IMG/VR virus record: IMGVR_UViG_3300029955_000013
Coordinates: 19,901-83,900 of that record
Source: a virus
Length of the DNA: 64,000 nt
Reading direction: 5' to 3' (one strand)
The position numbers were made by a program, and so were the translations under genes. The notes under the pieces were generated by a model. That model searched no databases. It saw only the letters and a list, made by a program, of their open reading frames with translations, and was not told the origin of the DNA. Position 1 is the first letter of the stretch, and each line of letters begins with the position of its first letter. This document shows positions 14,187-23,484 of the stretch, in pieces.

Positions 14187-15267
14187 AACAAGCATGCACT
14201 TCGTATCAGAGATGGCTGGATCCATAGGAGAAGTAACCGGTGATCTGTCCGAGTGTTTCGAAAAGGAATTCGAGCTTACAAAAGAATGGGAAAAACAGCA
14301 GCCTTCGAATAAAGAACTGCTGTTTTGTCATTTTATACAGCCAGAGTTTGTCAAGAGCGAAGACTTCCAAGGCTATGACGTCAAAGTGATCATTCAGCCG
14401 ATCGACGGCACCTCAATAAAGGATGATGTGGTAGACATGCTCAACATGTTCGACCTGATAATCACACCAGGCACCGCAGGTAGGTCCATAATGCTCCAGA
14501 ACGGAGTTTTAAAGCCCATTGTGGTCATACCAAACTTTTTTAAGCCTAACATACTGCGTGCGGAAACAAGCCAAGAATTCAAGTCCTATGTCGACCGTGA
14601 GGTAGGCGATAGAACCGTCATATACCACGAGTCGACGTTTCACCCAAGAAAGGGGATAGAAATACTTTACGAGTCTTACATAAAGGCGTTTTCAGACAAG
14701 GTGTATACCAAAGACGTCGTACTGCTGCTCAAAGACTCCAAGCTAAGCCCTGGGACGATTCTAAACAACGAGAGCATGAAGATGAATGCGGTGAGACTAC
14801 AGAGGAAGTACAAACACCCGGCGAAGATATTGAAGATTTCCTGCAACCTGGAAGAAGACGAGCTCGCATACCTGTGGGACCGGTGCGATATATACGCCTC
14901 CTTCTCGAAGATGGAGGGGTTTGGCATCCCGTTGATGAGGATGATGGTGATGGGAAAACCCATTATAACGCTCAATAGCGAAAATAACGGATATATGGAT
15001 TATTTAAACAATGATAACGCGATACTCGTCCCAACAAAAGACGTCGTTGCGAAGGAGGAGTTCATGTGGCTTTACAAGGAAGACACCAAGTGGTCCGTCC
15101 CGAACATAGACGATTGCGTATCAGGATTCGAAAAAATCTATAGTTCTTTAAAGGAAGTAGACTACATAAAAACAAGTAAGGAAGTTTATAGATTCAGCTT
15201 CGAGAATGTTTGCAATATGTACGTCAGCACATTGAAAAGTCTTATAAAATCAAAAAAAATTAAATGA
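14179..15267 (+). CDS. Glycosyltransferase, GT4-like (GT-B fold)
   Basis: 362 residues. The N-terminal half ends in the LIITPGTAGRSIMLQNGV and VVIPNFFKPNI segments of GT-B enzymes. The C-terminal nucleotide-sugar site shows YHESTFHPRKGIEIL, a helix with DELAYLWDRCDIYASFSKMEGFGIPLMRMM (E-x7-E-like), and GKPIITLNSENNGYMDYLNNDNAILV. Such phage enzymes modify virion proteins, DNA or host surface sugars. It lies between fibronectin III virion genes and the prohead protease, so decoration of a virion protein is plausible. The target is unknown. Confidence 0.85.
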   Translation: MSKTSMHFVSEMAGSIGEVTGDLSECFEKEFELTKEWEKQQPSNKELLFCHFIQPEFVKSEDFQGYDVKVIIQPIDGTSIKDDVVDMLNMFDLIITPGTAGRSIMLQNGVLKPIVVIPNFFKPNILRAETSQEFKSYVDREVGDRTVIYHESTFHPRKGIEILYESYIKAFSDKVYTKDVVLLLKDSKLSPGTILNNESMKMNAVRLQRKYKHPAKILKISCNLEEDELAYLWDRCDIYASFSKMEGFGIPLMRMMVMGKPIITLNSENNGYMDYLNNDNAILVPTKDVVAKEEFMWLYKEDTKWSVPNIDDCVSGFEKIYSSLKEVDYIKTSKEVYRFSFENVCNMYVSTLKSLIKSKKIK

Positions 15268-15899
15268 GCGAAAAGTTTTTTGCGGAGAAGTTGAAGTATT
15301 CTTCGGAATTCGGCGTTAGGTTCGACAGCAGGGTTATACATGTGTTCGGTGAGCTCACAGAGGACATAGGCTCGATACTCAGGATAAAGTATGAACTAAT
15401 AAAACAGTGGTGGAAAGTAGTAGAGAACAAAGATTTTAACGACATAACGCTCGACATATCGAGCTGCGGCGGCTCGATATATTCTATATCGGCCGCGCTT
15501 GATTTTTACGACGAGCTGAAGAGGGAGGACGGTGTAATAGTTAACACTAAAGCGCAGGGTATATGCATGAGCGCGGCCACTATATTGCTCGCCGGCGGAA
15601 CGGGTGTGAGGTCCGCTACAAAGAGGTGTAAGTTCATGTTACACGACATGCAGATTGAGGGTGTCGGCGGCACAGCGAATCAGGTACAGAACACTGTAAA
15701 AAACATATCTGACGAGCAGCTCGAGTTGTTTGCGCTGTACGCTCACTACTCGCGAAAGGGCCAAGAGGACCTTTCCGAAAAGGAACTCGTAAAAGAGGCG
15801 AAGAAATGGCTCAAGCAGTACACCAAAGACGGGTTCGATCATTACGTCAGCGCGGAGGAAGTACTCGGTCTGAATCTTATAGATAAGATTTTAGTTTAA
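15264..15899 (+). CDS. ClpP-like prohead maturation protease (S14 family)
   Basis: 211 residues. The ClpP fold is clear: ITLDISSCGGSIYSISAALDFYD (oxyanion strand), QGICMSAATILLAGG with nucleophile Ser103, and CKFMLHDMQ with catalytic His127; a downstream Asp completes the triad. In tailed phages this family cleaves scaffold and capsid proteins during head maturation. The ATG overlaps the glycosyltransferase stop by 4 bases. The capsid gene is not in the window. Confidence 0.85.
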   Translation: MSEKFFAEKLKYSSEFGVRFDSRVIHVFGELTEDIGSILRIKYELIKQWWKVVENKDFNDITLDISSCGGSIYSISAALDFYDELKREDGVIVNTKAQGICMSAATILLAGGTGVRSATKRCKFMLHDMQIEGVGGTANQVQNTVKNISDEQLELFALYAHYSRKGQEDLSEKELVKEAKKWLKQYTKDGFDHYVSAEEVLGLNLIDKILV

Positions 15900-15925
15900 T
15901 ATAACTATGTATCATATTTGTATTT

Positions 15926-16471
15926 ATGGAGAAAGAAAAAATGTCTAACAAAAAAGAATCGGTATTCGAAAACATACCAGAAAGAACAATAGCGCCGGAA
16001 ATGAAGGCACCCATACAACAGGGTGCCTTCGCTGGCGCAGAACTCGAGGTTGTCAACAAGCAGAATAAAATATATTCCATCATGTCCGGCAAGGATGAAG
16101 GCGAGTATTACTCGTTCAACCTGCCAACGTTCGCCGACGGCGAGCTAATAGTGCACGAATACTTCAAAAAGGGTGTCATATCTCAGAAGATACTTAACGA
16201 GAACATAGAGGAGTACTATTGCGACTGGCCAGATGACGAGGACATGAAAATGAGTCTCGACTTCGGCATATTCATGCAGGCATACGAGATCGACAGTATA
16301 TATTGGCTAAACAACACGGTCGTGACGGCGAATCAGAGTCTGCAAGCGAAGGTTATAGAGAAGTACCAAGCGATCGTCCCCAATCTGATTCAGAGGATAA
16401 CAAACCTCGAGAGCCAGCCGGCACACAATAACGTAAAACAAAGGCAGCAGAGCAACCTAATAGAACTTTAA
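15926..16471 (+). CDS. Protein of unknown function beside the prohead protease
   Basis: 181 residues from 15926, or 176 from the ATG at 15941. The second start fits better if the CATATTTG sequence at 15913-15920 acts as a -7 box. The N-terminus is disordered and Pro-rich (IPERTIAPEMKAPIQQGAF), the middle acidic (YYCDWPDDEDMKMS), and the C-terminus helical and Gln/Asn-rich. Its stop overlaps the next ATG. It may be a head or neck assembly factor by position only. Confidence 0.55.
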   Translation: MEKEKMSNKKESVFENIPERTIAPEMKAPIQQGAFAGAELEVVNKQNKIYSIMSGKDEGEYYSFNLPTFADGELIVHEYFKKGVISQKILNENIEEYYCDWPDDEDMKMSLDFGIFMQAYEIDSIYWLNNTVVTANQSLQAKVIEKYQAIVPNLIQRITNLESQPAHNNVKQRQQSNLIEL

Positions 16472-16689
16472 TGACTCGTGAAACGGAGATAGAGAAGATA
16501 CTTGATATATGCGAGCTGCTCGCAGAAGTGTGCGCGATGATACCTGACAACCCTGGCGTAACACTGCTTGCGGAGGTGGAGGCGAAAATAGCCGCGATGC
16601 GATTGGTCGAGCTTACTGTGATAGCCAGGCAGGACCTTGCCGCTCTTGATTCTAATCAGATCATAAAGAAAATAAACGATATAAAATGA
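16471..16689 (+). CDS. Small helical protein, unknown
   Basis: 72 residues, almost entirely helical with regular hydrophobic spacing (ILDICELLAEVCAMI, LLAEVEAKIAAMRLVELTVIA). It overlaps both neighbours. This looks like a small assembly chaperone or tail-assembly protein but cannot be assigned. Confidence 0.5.
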   Translation: MTRETEIEKILDICELLAEVCAMIPDNPGVTLLAEVEAKIAAMRLVELTVIARQDLAALDSNQIIKKINDIK

Positions 16690-17048
16690 TAATGATAAAA
16701 CAAAAGGCAAAGAAGAAGAAGATGCTGGATTATTTTGTATCGTTTAGGAAGAAACAAAATTTTATGGAGACTGACGATTCGTCAATATATTCCATAATAC
16801 CTATAGGTACGGCGCTTAAGTTTAACGTGCTAATAAAGGACTTCTTGCTTCACTCACTTCTTGTCAAGAAGAGGAAATTCTACGAGGATATTGAATTTAT
16901 AACTACTAAGAAAGAGCTTATTGAAATAATAACTAAGGTGCTTGATCTGGAGCTCGTAAAGGAGCCTGGTAAGAGCGAGATGAGCGACGATGCAATCAAC
17001 GAACTCGTCGCGGCGCATACAAGATTAACTAAGAAAAAAGCTAAGTAA
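16686..17048 (+). CDS. Small basic protein, unknown
   Basis: 120 residues with a very basic N-terminus (MIMIKQKAKKKKMLDYF) and C-terminus (RLTKKKAK) around a helical core. Overlapping start and stop with its neighbours places it in the protease operon. Function unknown. Confidence 0.5.
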   Translation: MIMIKQKAKKKKMLDYFVSFRKKQNFMETDDSSIYSIIPIGTALKFNVLIKDFLLHSLLVKKRKFYEDIEFITTKKELIEIITKVLDLELVKEPGKSEMSDDAINELVAAHTRLTKKKAK

Positions 17049-17503
17049 TGGTGAACCAGTATATGTTTGAGGTGGTAGACCAGGTTATCATATTCTCACA
17101 GCAGTTTGCGGCCGAGATAAGGCGGGAAGCGGATGGTCTCGCCAAGTATTACAACAACAACAGGAGCGGTCTTATAGACTCTATGCTGGAGATAAAGAGC
17201 GTCGACGACCAAGACGACTACTACACCAACTACTTTCAGGATGCCGCCGGTAAGGTCATAGAGAACATTGGCAATAATAAATTCAGCTTCAAGGATGAAT
17301 ACCTCATAGACAGCTACGATAAGATACTAAAGCAGATAAACAAAATACCGATAGCCCACAGGCTCGAGAACCCGGTCGTGAAGGTTTTCTTCTACGACCT
17401 GCTCGAGAGCCCAGCAGAGGACACAAACCTGAAGATAATATTGTCCTCTATGTCAATACAGTGGGTCATGTTCCTCGACTTCTATCAAAGGAAGCTTAAT
17501 TAG
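17048..17503 (+). CDS. Small helical protein, unknown
   Basis: 151 residues, helical, with NNNRSGLIDSMLEIKSVDDQDDYY and a hydrophobic C-terminus (IQWVMFLDFYQRKLN). It is the last plus-strand gene before the convergent minus-strand baseplate block. Possibly a neck or head-completion protein by position; no family recognised. Confidence 0.5.
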   Translation: MVNQYMFEVVDQVIIFSQQFAAEIRREADGLAKYYNNNRSGLIDSMLEIKSVDDQDDYYTNYFQDAAGKVIENIGNNKFSFKDEYLIDSYDKILKQINKIPIAHRLENPVVKVFFYDLLESPAEDTNLKIILSSMSIQWVMFLDFYQRKLN

Positions 17504-17523
17504 TTGTCGCCACAATTATAATC

Positions 17524-20250
17524 TTAGAAGGCTGGCTGGAAATCATTGTAATCGCTAATCGGTTGAGCGATGTTTGTGTTTGCGTTTTCTTGCGCATAGT
17601 ATGCTGCCTTCTTCTGGCTGTTCAGCAGTGAATTGTAATCTTCTGTACCTATTGATTTCACGCAGCTTATTTCGGAAATAAATTTTCCATCTTCACTTAG
17701 TATGTGTTTAACCGTAGAGATCACATACTGTCCGTCGAATAATCCGGTCCCTTTCATAAAGGCAGGATCCCCAACACTCAGCCAAGGGTGGGCAATTGCT
17801 TTTATGTCAGCGTTTCTAAGAGTAGTTAAATAATAATTCTGTTCTGTTCTTTTCTGTTCGAACGTTATAGCGCCTGTAGTCGGCACATCCGGCGGGTTAA
17901 TCACGTCTTTGTTTATGTTGTTCGCCGCGTTCTGCGCGCCCTGTATCCCTGGACCAGTAGGAGTCGGATTGCCTTTTATTTTTATATCCTCCACAAGCGA
18001 CCCCATAAATCTGAATGAAAACACATCGTCCGGTATGACGAGCCTGTTGGTGCCGGTGACACCTATAAACTGTGTTTGTGAAGTGGATAATATGCTGCTT
18101 TGTTTTATAACGGATTCGTCTGTTAGCTGGACAGGGTCGTCCCATATAATAAAGAACCTTCCGTTAGGATTTGCCAGGTCAGAGTCGCCAGGCCCGCTTA
18201 CTGTCATGTGGTTGTTAGACAACACTGTTTGCACCCAAGTCAACAGAAGTGTGTCGCTGTTTTTGGCATTTATGTTAGTTGTCAAAAACTTCACATCATC
18301 GCCAGTTATATTTATGTGTATGTCGTGCGGCGGCGTTGTTATATTTTGGTGGTTCACCCTCCTAACCTGTAACCACGACGAATCATAAACAGCTGTCGGC
18401 CTTTGATTGTGAGCATAACTCGTATTGATGCCATTAGGATTAGTGTAGGCAGATGAATTTGGATTTATAGCGTTGTTAGAGTACTGACTATAGTTTTGGT
18501 CTTGCTTTAAAAATGCAAAGTTATCGTTTAGGAATGCACTTATAAAGTCGAGCAAGTTTGTAGTCAGACCGTTTTTATCATTTGCAAGCTTATGCATGTT
18601 CATTGCAAGATTTATAGGGCAGAAGCAGTTTGCAAAAGTATTATTGTAACGATAGTGGACGTCTGCGCTAAGCGATCCATCTTGTGAATTAACCGTTATG
18701 TCTGAAGACAGTATAGAAATCAATCCATAGTGTTCTATAGTCAATTGCCTATCTATCTGAAAGACGGCTATGTCGTCAACAGTTTTAATCGTATACCCGG
18801 GGTACCAAAGCGAGTTTATGGAATTTGACTGCGTAAGCGATATTGTATAATCGTTAGCCGCCGCCTTGTTCATTATGTCTTGCTTCAAGGTGCCATTGTC
18901 AAAAAGTATCCAGCCAGGGTGATTCCAGAACTTATAGGCAGAGCTGTTTATGTCCTTATCATCCTTCGGTATCCTTAGCTGCCATCCGTACCTGAAATAG
19001 AAATCGCCGGCCTGCTTCGGCGGGTTTATAAGGAAAGACCACGGTGAAGCTATGTCAAAGAATTTGTTTCCCTGTACGTCAAGAAGTTTTAGGGTTATTA
19101 AAGAGAGGCCCTTGCCGAGCTGCAAGCCGGCTTGTACCTCTATCGACTTAAAGCCAATAGCTCCAGCTTTAGATGTAGAGCCGACGTTTGCCGAAGGGCT
19201 CATGACCAAGCTGCCTAAAATTCTATAGCCGAACCCTCTGCCTGTTGACGTGCTCTTTAATGCCGTGTTCGCGGCGTTGTCCATGTATAACCCGGTAGAG
19301 TAATCTTGAAACGGGTCGAGCGTCATTAAATCTATGCCGCCGTTAGCCTGTATACCACTACTTCCGTCAGCGCCTATCAAAGAAGTCCTCATTGCATTAA
19401 ACCTGCTAATGTCATTTGTATTTAGATCTGTTTCAAGAGCACTCATCCCGGCGTTAGACGCCTGTGGCTGGTCTATGAAAAACACAGGTATCAACTCCAC
19501 AAACGGTATAAACGATTGCGGGTAATACCTTGACGCAAGATACATTATGAACTGCCTCAAACCAATCCAGTCAGAACTTTCGCCCTTATCGGACCGCGAG
19601 CCCCATGTAACATAAGAATTATCGTTCTCTATGTTACTAATGTTTGCATTGAGGTTTGCCAGTTCGTTTAACAACGACAAGTCGTTCGGTGGAGCAATCG
19701 AAGGCGCACTGTAAGGTTTTAAGAAATCTGAAGCATAGTTTACATTCGTTACATCCGATGCAGTGTTAGATAACGGTCCCAGCCCTTTATTCCTGTAATA
19801 GTTAGAACTTACACCACTCAAGTAGTCGGCAGTCTTCCCTGCCACATCTTCCCCAGGTGTGCCATTCAAGAAATAAGAATTCTTAGCGAGTGCGTTTACA
19901 TAACTTGTCGGATCTGTAACGGTAGAAAAATCCGAGTAATGGCGATTCAAGTATCTACCTATTTCCGCCCCTGAGTCAGTAACGTTCGGATAAGCGGCAT
20001 AATAACCGCCACCAGGCTGCGGCCGCCCTTGTGTTATACCGCCAGTCGTCTGACCCACATAGTTATAACCGAACACGTTGTTATCACTCGAGGTGGCCTC
20101 TATCGAATTCCAGTTCTGTCCGCTCTCTTGCTGCGATTGTGCCACGGCAAGGTTAGCGAGCAGGGTCGCCTGATCTGTTGTGTATGGTCCGAATGGCGGC
20201 GCTAATTGTGAATATACGCCATTGTATATCTGATTACCGTAGTCTGGCAT
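17524..20250 (-). CDS. Baseplate hub protein with N-terminal cell-wall hydrolase domain
   Basis: 908 residues. Residues about 25-150 resemble a glucosaminidase or lysozyme-like domain (LAVAQSQQESGQNWNSIE, NNVFGYNYVGQ, YYAAYPNVTDSGAEIGRYL). The rest is beta-rich, and the stretch from about 826 (VGDPAFMKGTGLFDGQYVISTVKHILSEDG) matches the closing domain of gp27/late-control-D/VgrG-like hub proteins. The protein would form the centre of the contractile-tail baseplate and cut peptidoglycan during injection. It is the last gene of a minus operon with the LysM and large baseplate genes. Confidence 0.75.
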   Translation of the reverse strand: MPDYGNQIYNGVYSQLAPPFGPYTTDQATLLANLAVAQSQQESGQNWNSIEATSSDNNVFGYNYVGQTTGGITQGRPQPGGGYYAAYPNVTDSGAEIGRYLNRHYSDFSTVTDPTSYVNALAKNSYFLNGTPGEDVAGKTADYLSGVSSNYYRNKGLGPLSNTASDVTNVNYASDFLKPYSAPSIAPPNDLSLLNELANLNANISNIENDNSYVTWGSRSDKGESSDWIGLRQFIMYLASRYYPQSFIPFVELIPVFFIDQPQASNAGMSALETDLNTNDISRFNAMRTSLIGADGSSGIQANGGIDLMTLDPFQDYSTGLYMDNAANTALKSTSTGRGFGYRILGSLVMSPSANVGSTSKAGAIGFKSIEVQAGLQLGKGLSLITLKLLDVQGNKFFDIASPWSFLINPPKQAGDFYFRYGWQLRIPKDDKDINSSAYKFWNHPGWILFDNGTLKQDIMNKAAANDYTISLTQSNSINSLWYPGYTIKTVDDIAVFQIDRQLTIEHYGLISILSSDITVNSQDGSLSADVHYRYNNTFANCFCPINLAMNMHKLANDKNGLTTNLLDFISAFLNDNFAFLKQDQNYSQYSNNAINPNSSAYTNPNGINTSYAHNQRPTAVYDSSWLQVRRVNHQNITTPPHDIHINITGDDVKFLTTNINAKNSDTLLLTWVQTVLSNNHMTVSGPGDSDLANPNGRFFIIWDDPVQLTDESVIKQSSILSTSQTQFIGVTGTNRLVIPDDVFSFRFMGSLVEDIKIKGNPTPTGPGIQGAQNAANNINKDVINPPDVPTTGAITFEQKRTEQNYYLTTLRNADIKAIAHPWLSVGDPAFMKGTGLFDGQYVISTVKHILSEDGKFISEISCVKSIGTEDYNSLLNSQKKAAYYAQENANTNIAQPISDYNDFQPAF

Positions 20251-20255
20251 TCCTG

Positions 20256-20528
20256 TTATATGTCTTTATTGATTAACCATGTCGATGTCACTCTCGTTAG
20301 AGGGTACGGTATCCTTAAAACTGCGTTTATCGGTACCTCGAACTCGTTGTCGAACTGAGGGTTGCCGTACATTATTATCCACGACAAACCAGGGTCGAGG
20401 TAATACACATTAGCAAGATTATCAAGCCTCTCGCCCATCTTGAGCGTATGAAATAGGTCCGTGTTCGCCGGCAATATCTGCCTGATCGGCTGCGGCACGT
20501 CTGTACTTAAGTCATATCTATTAATCAT
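20256..20528 (-). CDS. LysM-like baseplate wedge protein (gp53/gpX-like)
   Basis: 90 residues. LFHTLKMGERLDNLANVYYLDPGLSWIIMYGNPQFDNEFEVPINAVLRIPYP follows the LysM pattern of T4 gp53 and P2 gpX. In phages this small module links baseplate parts rather than peptidoglycan. It sits directly between the hub gene and the large baseplate gene. Confidence 0.75.
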   Translation of the reverse strand: MINRYDLSTDVPQPIRQILPANTDLFHTLKMGERLDNLANVYYLDPGLSWIIMYGNPQFDNEFEVPINAVLRIPYPLTRVTSTWLINKDI

Positions 20529-20558
20529 TGTTGTTAAGATTAAAAATACGTAAAAAAA

Positions 20559-23024
20559 TTAACCAACGTTACTCCCAATATAACTACCAGTGTTAACAAT
20601 ATCGCCTGCCTGACTCGCAGGCGGAATGGCGTTGCTTATAGGTGTTAACTGCGTGCTCGGTGCCGAAGGCGTTGTCTTGACGCTCTTGTTTATTATGTCC
20701 TGCAGTGTTTGAGGCTGGGATACGAGAGGGGCGGTAGTCGATATGTTGTTCGCAGACTTAGGTATCACCACCGGGCTTCCATTTATTATCAAGTCCGTGT
20801 TCGTTATATCTTGGTTACTCGCGCTGCTGCTGTATTGTTTGCTCTGCGTGGTAGTACTGTTGCTGTTCTGAGGGATGGACGCGCCGCCTATGACGGAAAC
20901 ACTGTTGCTACCGATGCCCATTTGCGCGGCTATCTGGTTGGCCACGTAAGCCACCCTTATGTATGCGTTCATAGCATCCTGCGCCGCCTGTTTTGCGGCC
21001 AAAGAGCTCGTTGTATTTTGCGTCACAGTCGTTAAGTTGTTGTAAGAGCTTTTATATGAGCTCAATTGGTTATTGTAATTAGCCGTGCCGTTCTGCAACA
21101 CAGAAGGGTTCGCGCTGGTGCCGTTAACCGGATTCGTCGTAGAGGACCCGGAAGAGTTGTTGTTGTCTATACTCAACAACCCCACACCAGTCTGCCTGCT
21201 TATTTCGCCGTTGTCGAACTCCCTTCTGTTATAGAAACCGAAATAGTTCGACGAAGGCTCGTCGTCGTGTATTACCTGGAGGTTCATATTGACTTTAACG
21301 GCCATTGGTACGTGGCCTATATACGATGGATTCAAGTCGATCATGTTGCTGAAATCGTTGAAGTCGAGTGTATAGTCTTTTATGGTGCAAACGAGGTCGA
21401 ACATGTCGGTTACCCTCAGTCTGATCAGCGGCTGCTCTTTCATTTTGCCGTCAGTTCTGTAGTAAGGATACACGCACTGGGCCAAGAAGTTCAACTTGAG
21501 CCACAACGTGTTAGGTGTGTCCGAATACTTGCCGGGTATGTGGTTTCCTACCTGGCCATCATATTTCTGTATTGGTGGTATCATGTAGCCGTTTCCCCAG
21601 TCGAGCTTTGCGTCCTGTATTGCTTGTATTTGATCGACAACATTCGTCGAGTTGGCGATCGCTTGATTCAATTGCTGCATAGCAGCGAAGTAGTCGAGCG
21701 AGAAGTCTGCGATTATAGAAAAGGATATGCTCATTGACCTCGTAGTGTTCTTATACATGGAAACACTCTCCCCCCTTCCAAGGAAATTGTACTCAGACTT
21801 CTGAGAAGAAAACTGGTCAGAAAACCCATCTATGTAGGCGGAGAAAACCATCCTGTTGCTCAAGTTGTTGTTGCCTGTTATGCCGAGCTGTGACGCAATA
21901 GGGTTCTTCTTATAAGGGTCACCATTGTCGTACCTTCCGTGCAGTTTTTCTATAAAAAATCTGTAGGCTCCTGGAGGGGTGTCGATGCTTGCCTTGCCGT
22001 ACATTTGCTGTATGGAATCGTTTATCTCCTGGCTGAATGGCGTGTCCTTCGTGCTCATCTTGGCCGCGTCTGGTATAAATTTCTTGCCCTTAGGCGTCGT
22101 CCTGCTGGCCCAACCCTTGAATAGCGTTGGGTCGTTTTGAGTGCTTGATGCGCCGTAAAACTGTACGTGTTGCGGGTTGAAGTCCTGATTATTAGCGTTG
22201 AAATCCGATATGTTCTGCATCAGATTGTTATACACGTAATCTTTACCATGTATGGGATAGTTGTCGAGCGGTTGAAATGTATCGACCGTTTTATTGGTCC
22301 CAGAATGAGATATGTCCATGGACCCTGGCGTCTGCTCAAGGTCAAAGCCAACGTTGGTGACGCCTGGAGTGTTAATGTATATTTTTTTGTTGTCTTGTTG
22401 TGATGTAGTGGCTGCGTCTTTGTTTATGTTATAACTATCAGTTGTGTTTCTATTTATAAGTTCAGTATGTACGTGATCGGACACCGCGAGCCAAAGCGGC
22501 TGGATGTCACCGTTGTTGAAGTCTGTGTTTATGTACTGGCTCGTATCAATCGTCTTGTCGTACTTTAACGGGTTCTGAACCGACGGGTCTGGAGCCTGTG
22601 TTATGCTATCAATGTTGTATACGAGCACATCATCAGAAATGTCGCTGGTGTTTGCCAGGTAGTTACTTATGTCACTATTCTGAGAGTTCATCGCATCAAA
22701 TACGTTCGAGTACTGGCTGTCAGCAAGCATCTGGCCGGCCACACCAGCGATTTCGACGTCTTGTACCGCTATTTGAATTCTGCTGTCGGCGTAGTATGCG
22801 AGAGTTGTGGCCTCTATTTCTGTCAGAACCTTAATGTAGTTCTCGTCCATCGTATCGGTAGGGCTGAACAGGCTCGCGCTCGTCTGGTTTATGAGCGCGA
22901 GCAATGCTCCATAAGTCGGGTCAACTCCCGTAACTGCATCCGTCACCGGCAATAGGGCGTTCGTCACGACCGAAGGCACACTGACTGGTATCGATAAGGG
23001 AAGACCTGGAATGTTTATAGGCAT
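20559..23024 (-). CDS. Large baseplate / tail-tube-initiator-like protein
   Basis: 821 residues. The N-terminus is Val/Pro-rich and hydrophobic (LPLSIPVSVPSVVTNALLPV). The core (about 400-620) has FSAYIDGFSDQFSSQKSEYNFLGRGESVSMYKNTTRSMSISF and RVTDMFDLVCTIKDYTLDFNDF ... HVPMAVKVNMNLQVIHD, typical of phage baseplate proteins that cap the tail tube. The C-terminal 200 residues are low-complexity Ser/Asn/Gln/Thr. It heads the minus operon behind TATTTAAA (23038-23045) and copy 2 of the 57-bp repeat. Confidence 0.65.
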   Translation of the reverse strand: MPINIPGLPLSIPVSVPSVVTNALLPVTDAVTGVDPTYGALLALINQTSASLFSPTDTMDENYIKVLTEIEATTLAYYADSRIQIAVQDVEIAGVAGQMLADSQYSNVFDAMNSQNSDISNYLANTSDISDDVLVYNIDSITQAPDPSVQNPLKYDKTIDTSQYINTDFNNGDIQPLWLAVSDHVHTELINRNTTDSYNINKDAATTSQQDNKKIYINTPGVTNVGFDLEQTPGSMDISHSGTNKTVDTFQPLDNYPIHGKDYVYNNLMQNISDFNANNQDFNPQHVQFYGASSTQNDPTLFKGWASRTTPKGKKFIPDAAKMSTKDTPFSQEINDSIQQMYGKASIDTPPGAYRFFIEKLHGRYDNGDPYKKNPIASQLGITGNNNLSNRMVFSAYIDGFSDQFSSQKSEYNFLGRGESVSMYKNTTRSMSISFSIIADFSLDYFAAMQQLNQAIANSTNVVDQIQAIQDAKLDWGNGYMIPPIQKYDGQVGNHIPGKYSDTPNTLWLKLNFLAQCVYPYYRTDGKMKEQPLIRLRVTDMFDLVCTIKDYTLDFNDFSNMIDLNPSYIGHVPMAVKVNMNLQVIHDDEPSSNYFGFYNRREFDNGEISRQTGVGLLSIDNNNSSGSSTTNPVNGTSANPSVLQNGTANYNNQLSSYKSSYNNLTTVTQNTTSSLAAKQAAQDAMNAYIRVAYVANQIAAQMGIGSNSVSVIGGASIPQNSNSTTTQSKQYSSSASNQDITNTDLIINGSPVVIPKSANNISTTAPLVSQPQTLQDIINKSVKTTPSAPSTQLTPISNAIPPASQAGDIVNTGSYIGSNVG

Positions 23025-23037
23025 TAACTATTTTTAT

Positions 23038-23045
23038 TTTAAATA
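23038..23045 (-). promoter_or_regulatory. TATTTAAA box before the baseplate operon
   Basis: Reads TATTTAAA on the minus strand, 13 bases before the ATG at 23024 and about 28 bases after the 57-bp repeat. Confidence 0.5.
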
Positions 23046-23073
23046 AGACAGAAGGCTCGTTTTTTACGTTTTT

Positions 23074-23130
23074 GTGAAATCCGCGCACTATATACGGATA
23101 TATTGTATATATTATAATAGAAAGTTCCAG
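23074..23130 (-). repeat. 57-bp perfect repeat, copy 2 (minus orientation)
   Basis: Exact reverse complement of 4314-4370. Each copy faces the operon it heads (Vsr-like gene on plus, baseplate operon on minus). Partial similarity (ACACCACA) extends on the upstream side of both. Confidence 0.85.
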
Positions 23131-23164
23131 AAAATATGGAGCTGTGGTGTGTTCTTCTATCTTA

Positions 23165-23196
23165 TTTGTGCTTTTTGAAACTTATGTACATATTTG
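23165..23196 (+). promoter_or_regulatory. Bacteroidota-type promoter (TTTG-N20-CATATTTG)
   Basis: TTTG at 23165-23168 and CATATTTG at 23189-23196 approximate the TTTG-N19-TAnnTTTG consensus. The next ATG at 23201 starts 4 bases later, implying an almost leaderless mRNA. Confidence 0.45.
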
Positions 23197-23200
23197 CTCT

Positions 23201-23410
23201 ATGAAAAGGAATAGCAAAACATACTTGATTTTCGTAGCGTTAATGCTCGTTTGTATTTTATTGGAAGATTTTTTTTGTCGGCTCGCTTTCGGCACTTGGC
23301 GCGTACAGGAATACCCCGTGTTCGGCATTGTCATTTGGCTATTCAGTTTGATCTGGATCGGGCGAGAGTGTGCAGACCTGAGCATAATTCTTACTGAAAA
23401 CGAAAAATAA
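23201..23410 (+). CDS. Small two-span membrane protein
   Basis: 69 residues from the ATG at 23201; an upstream GTG is rejected because it precedes the promoter-like sequence. Two hydrophobic segments (YLIFVALMLVCILLEDFF and YPVFGIVIWLFSLIWIG) are joined by a short polar loop. Function unknown; the size suits a holin or an envelope-modifying early protein. Confidence 0.55.
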   Translation: MKRNSKTYLIFVALMLVCILLEDFFCRLAFGTWRVQEYPVFGIVIWLFSLIWIGRECADLSIILTENEK

Positions 23411-23411
23411 A

Positions 23412-23442
23412 TTTTTTTATTTCGGAATTACCCATATCTTTG
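23412..23442 (+). promoter_or_regulatory. TAnnTTTG promoter of the tmRNA
   Basis: TTTTTTTATTTCGG (23412-23425) and TATCTTTG (23435-23442) precede the tmRNA. The same 14-base T-rich element occurs before the lipoprotein operon at 46600. A TATTTAAA box (23456-23463) follows. Confidence 0.55.
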
Positions 23443-23484
23443 TCTTCTAATTGGGTATTTAAAGTATTAGTTCTTTTACATTAT

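Noticed and set aside
22598-22955. Plus-strand frames inside the large baseplate gene
   Set aside because: They are antisense shadows with no motif or promoter, lying opposite a coherent 821-residue protein.
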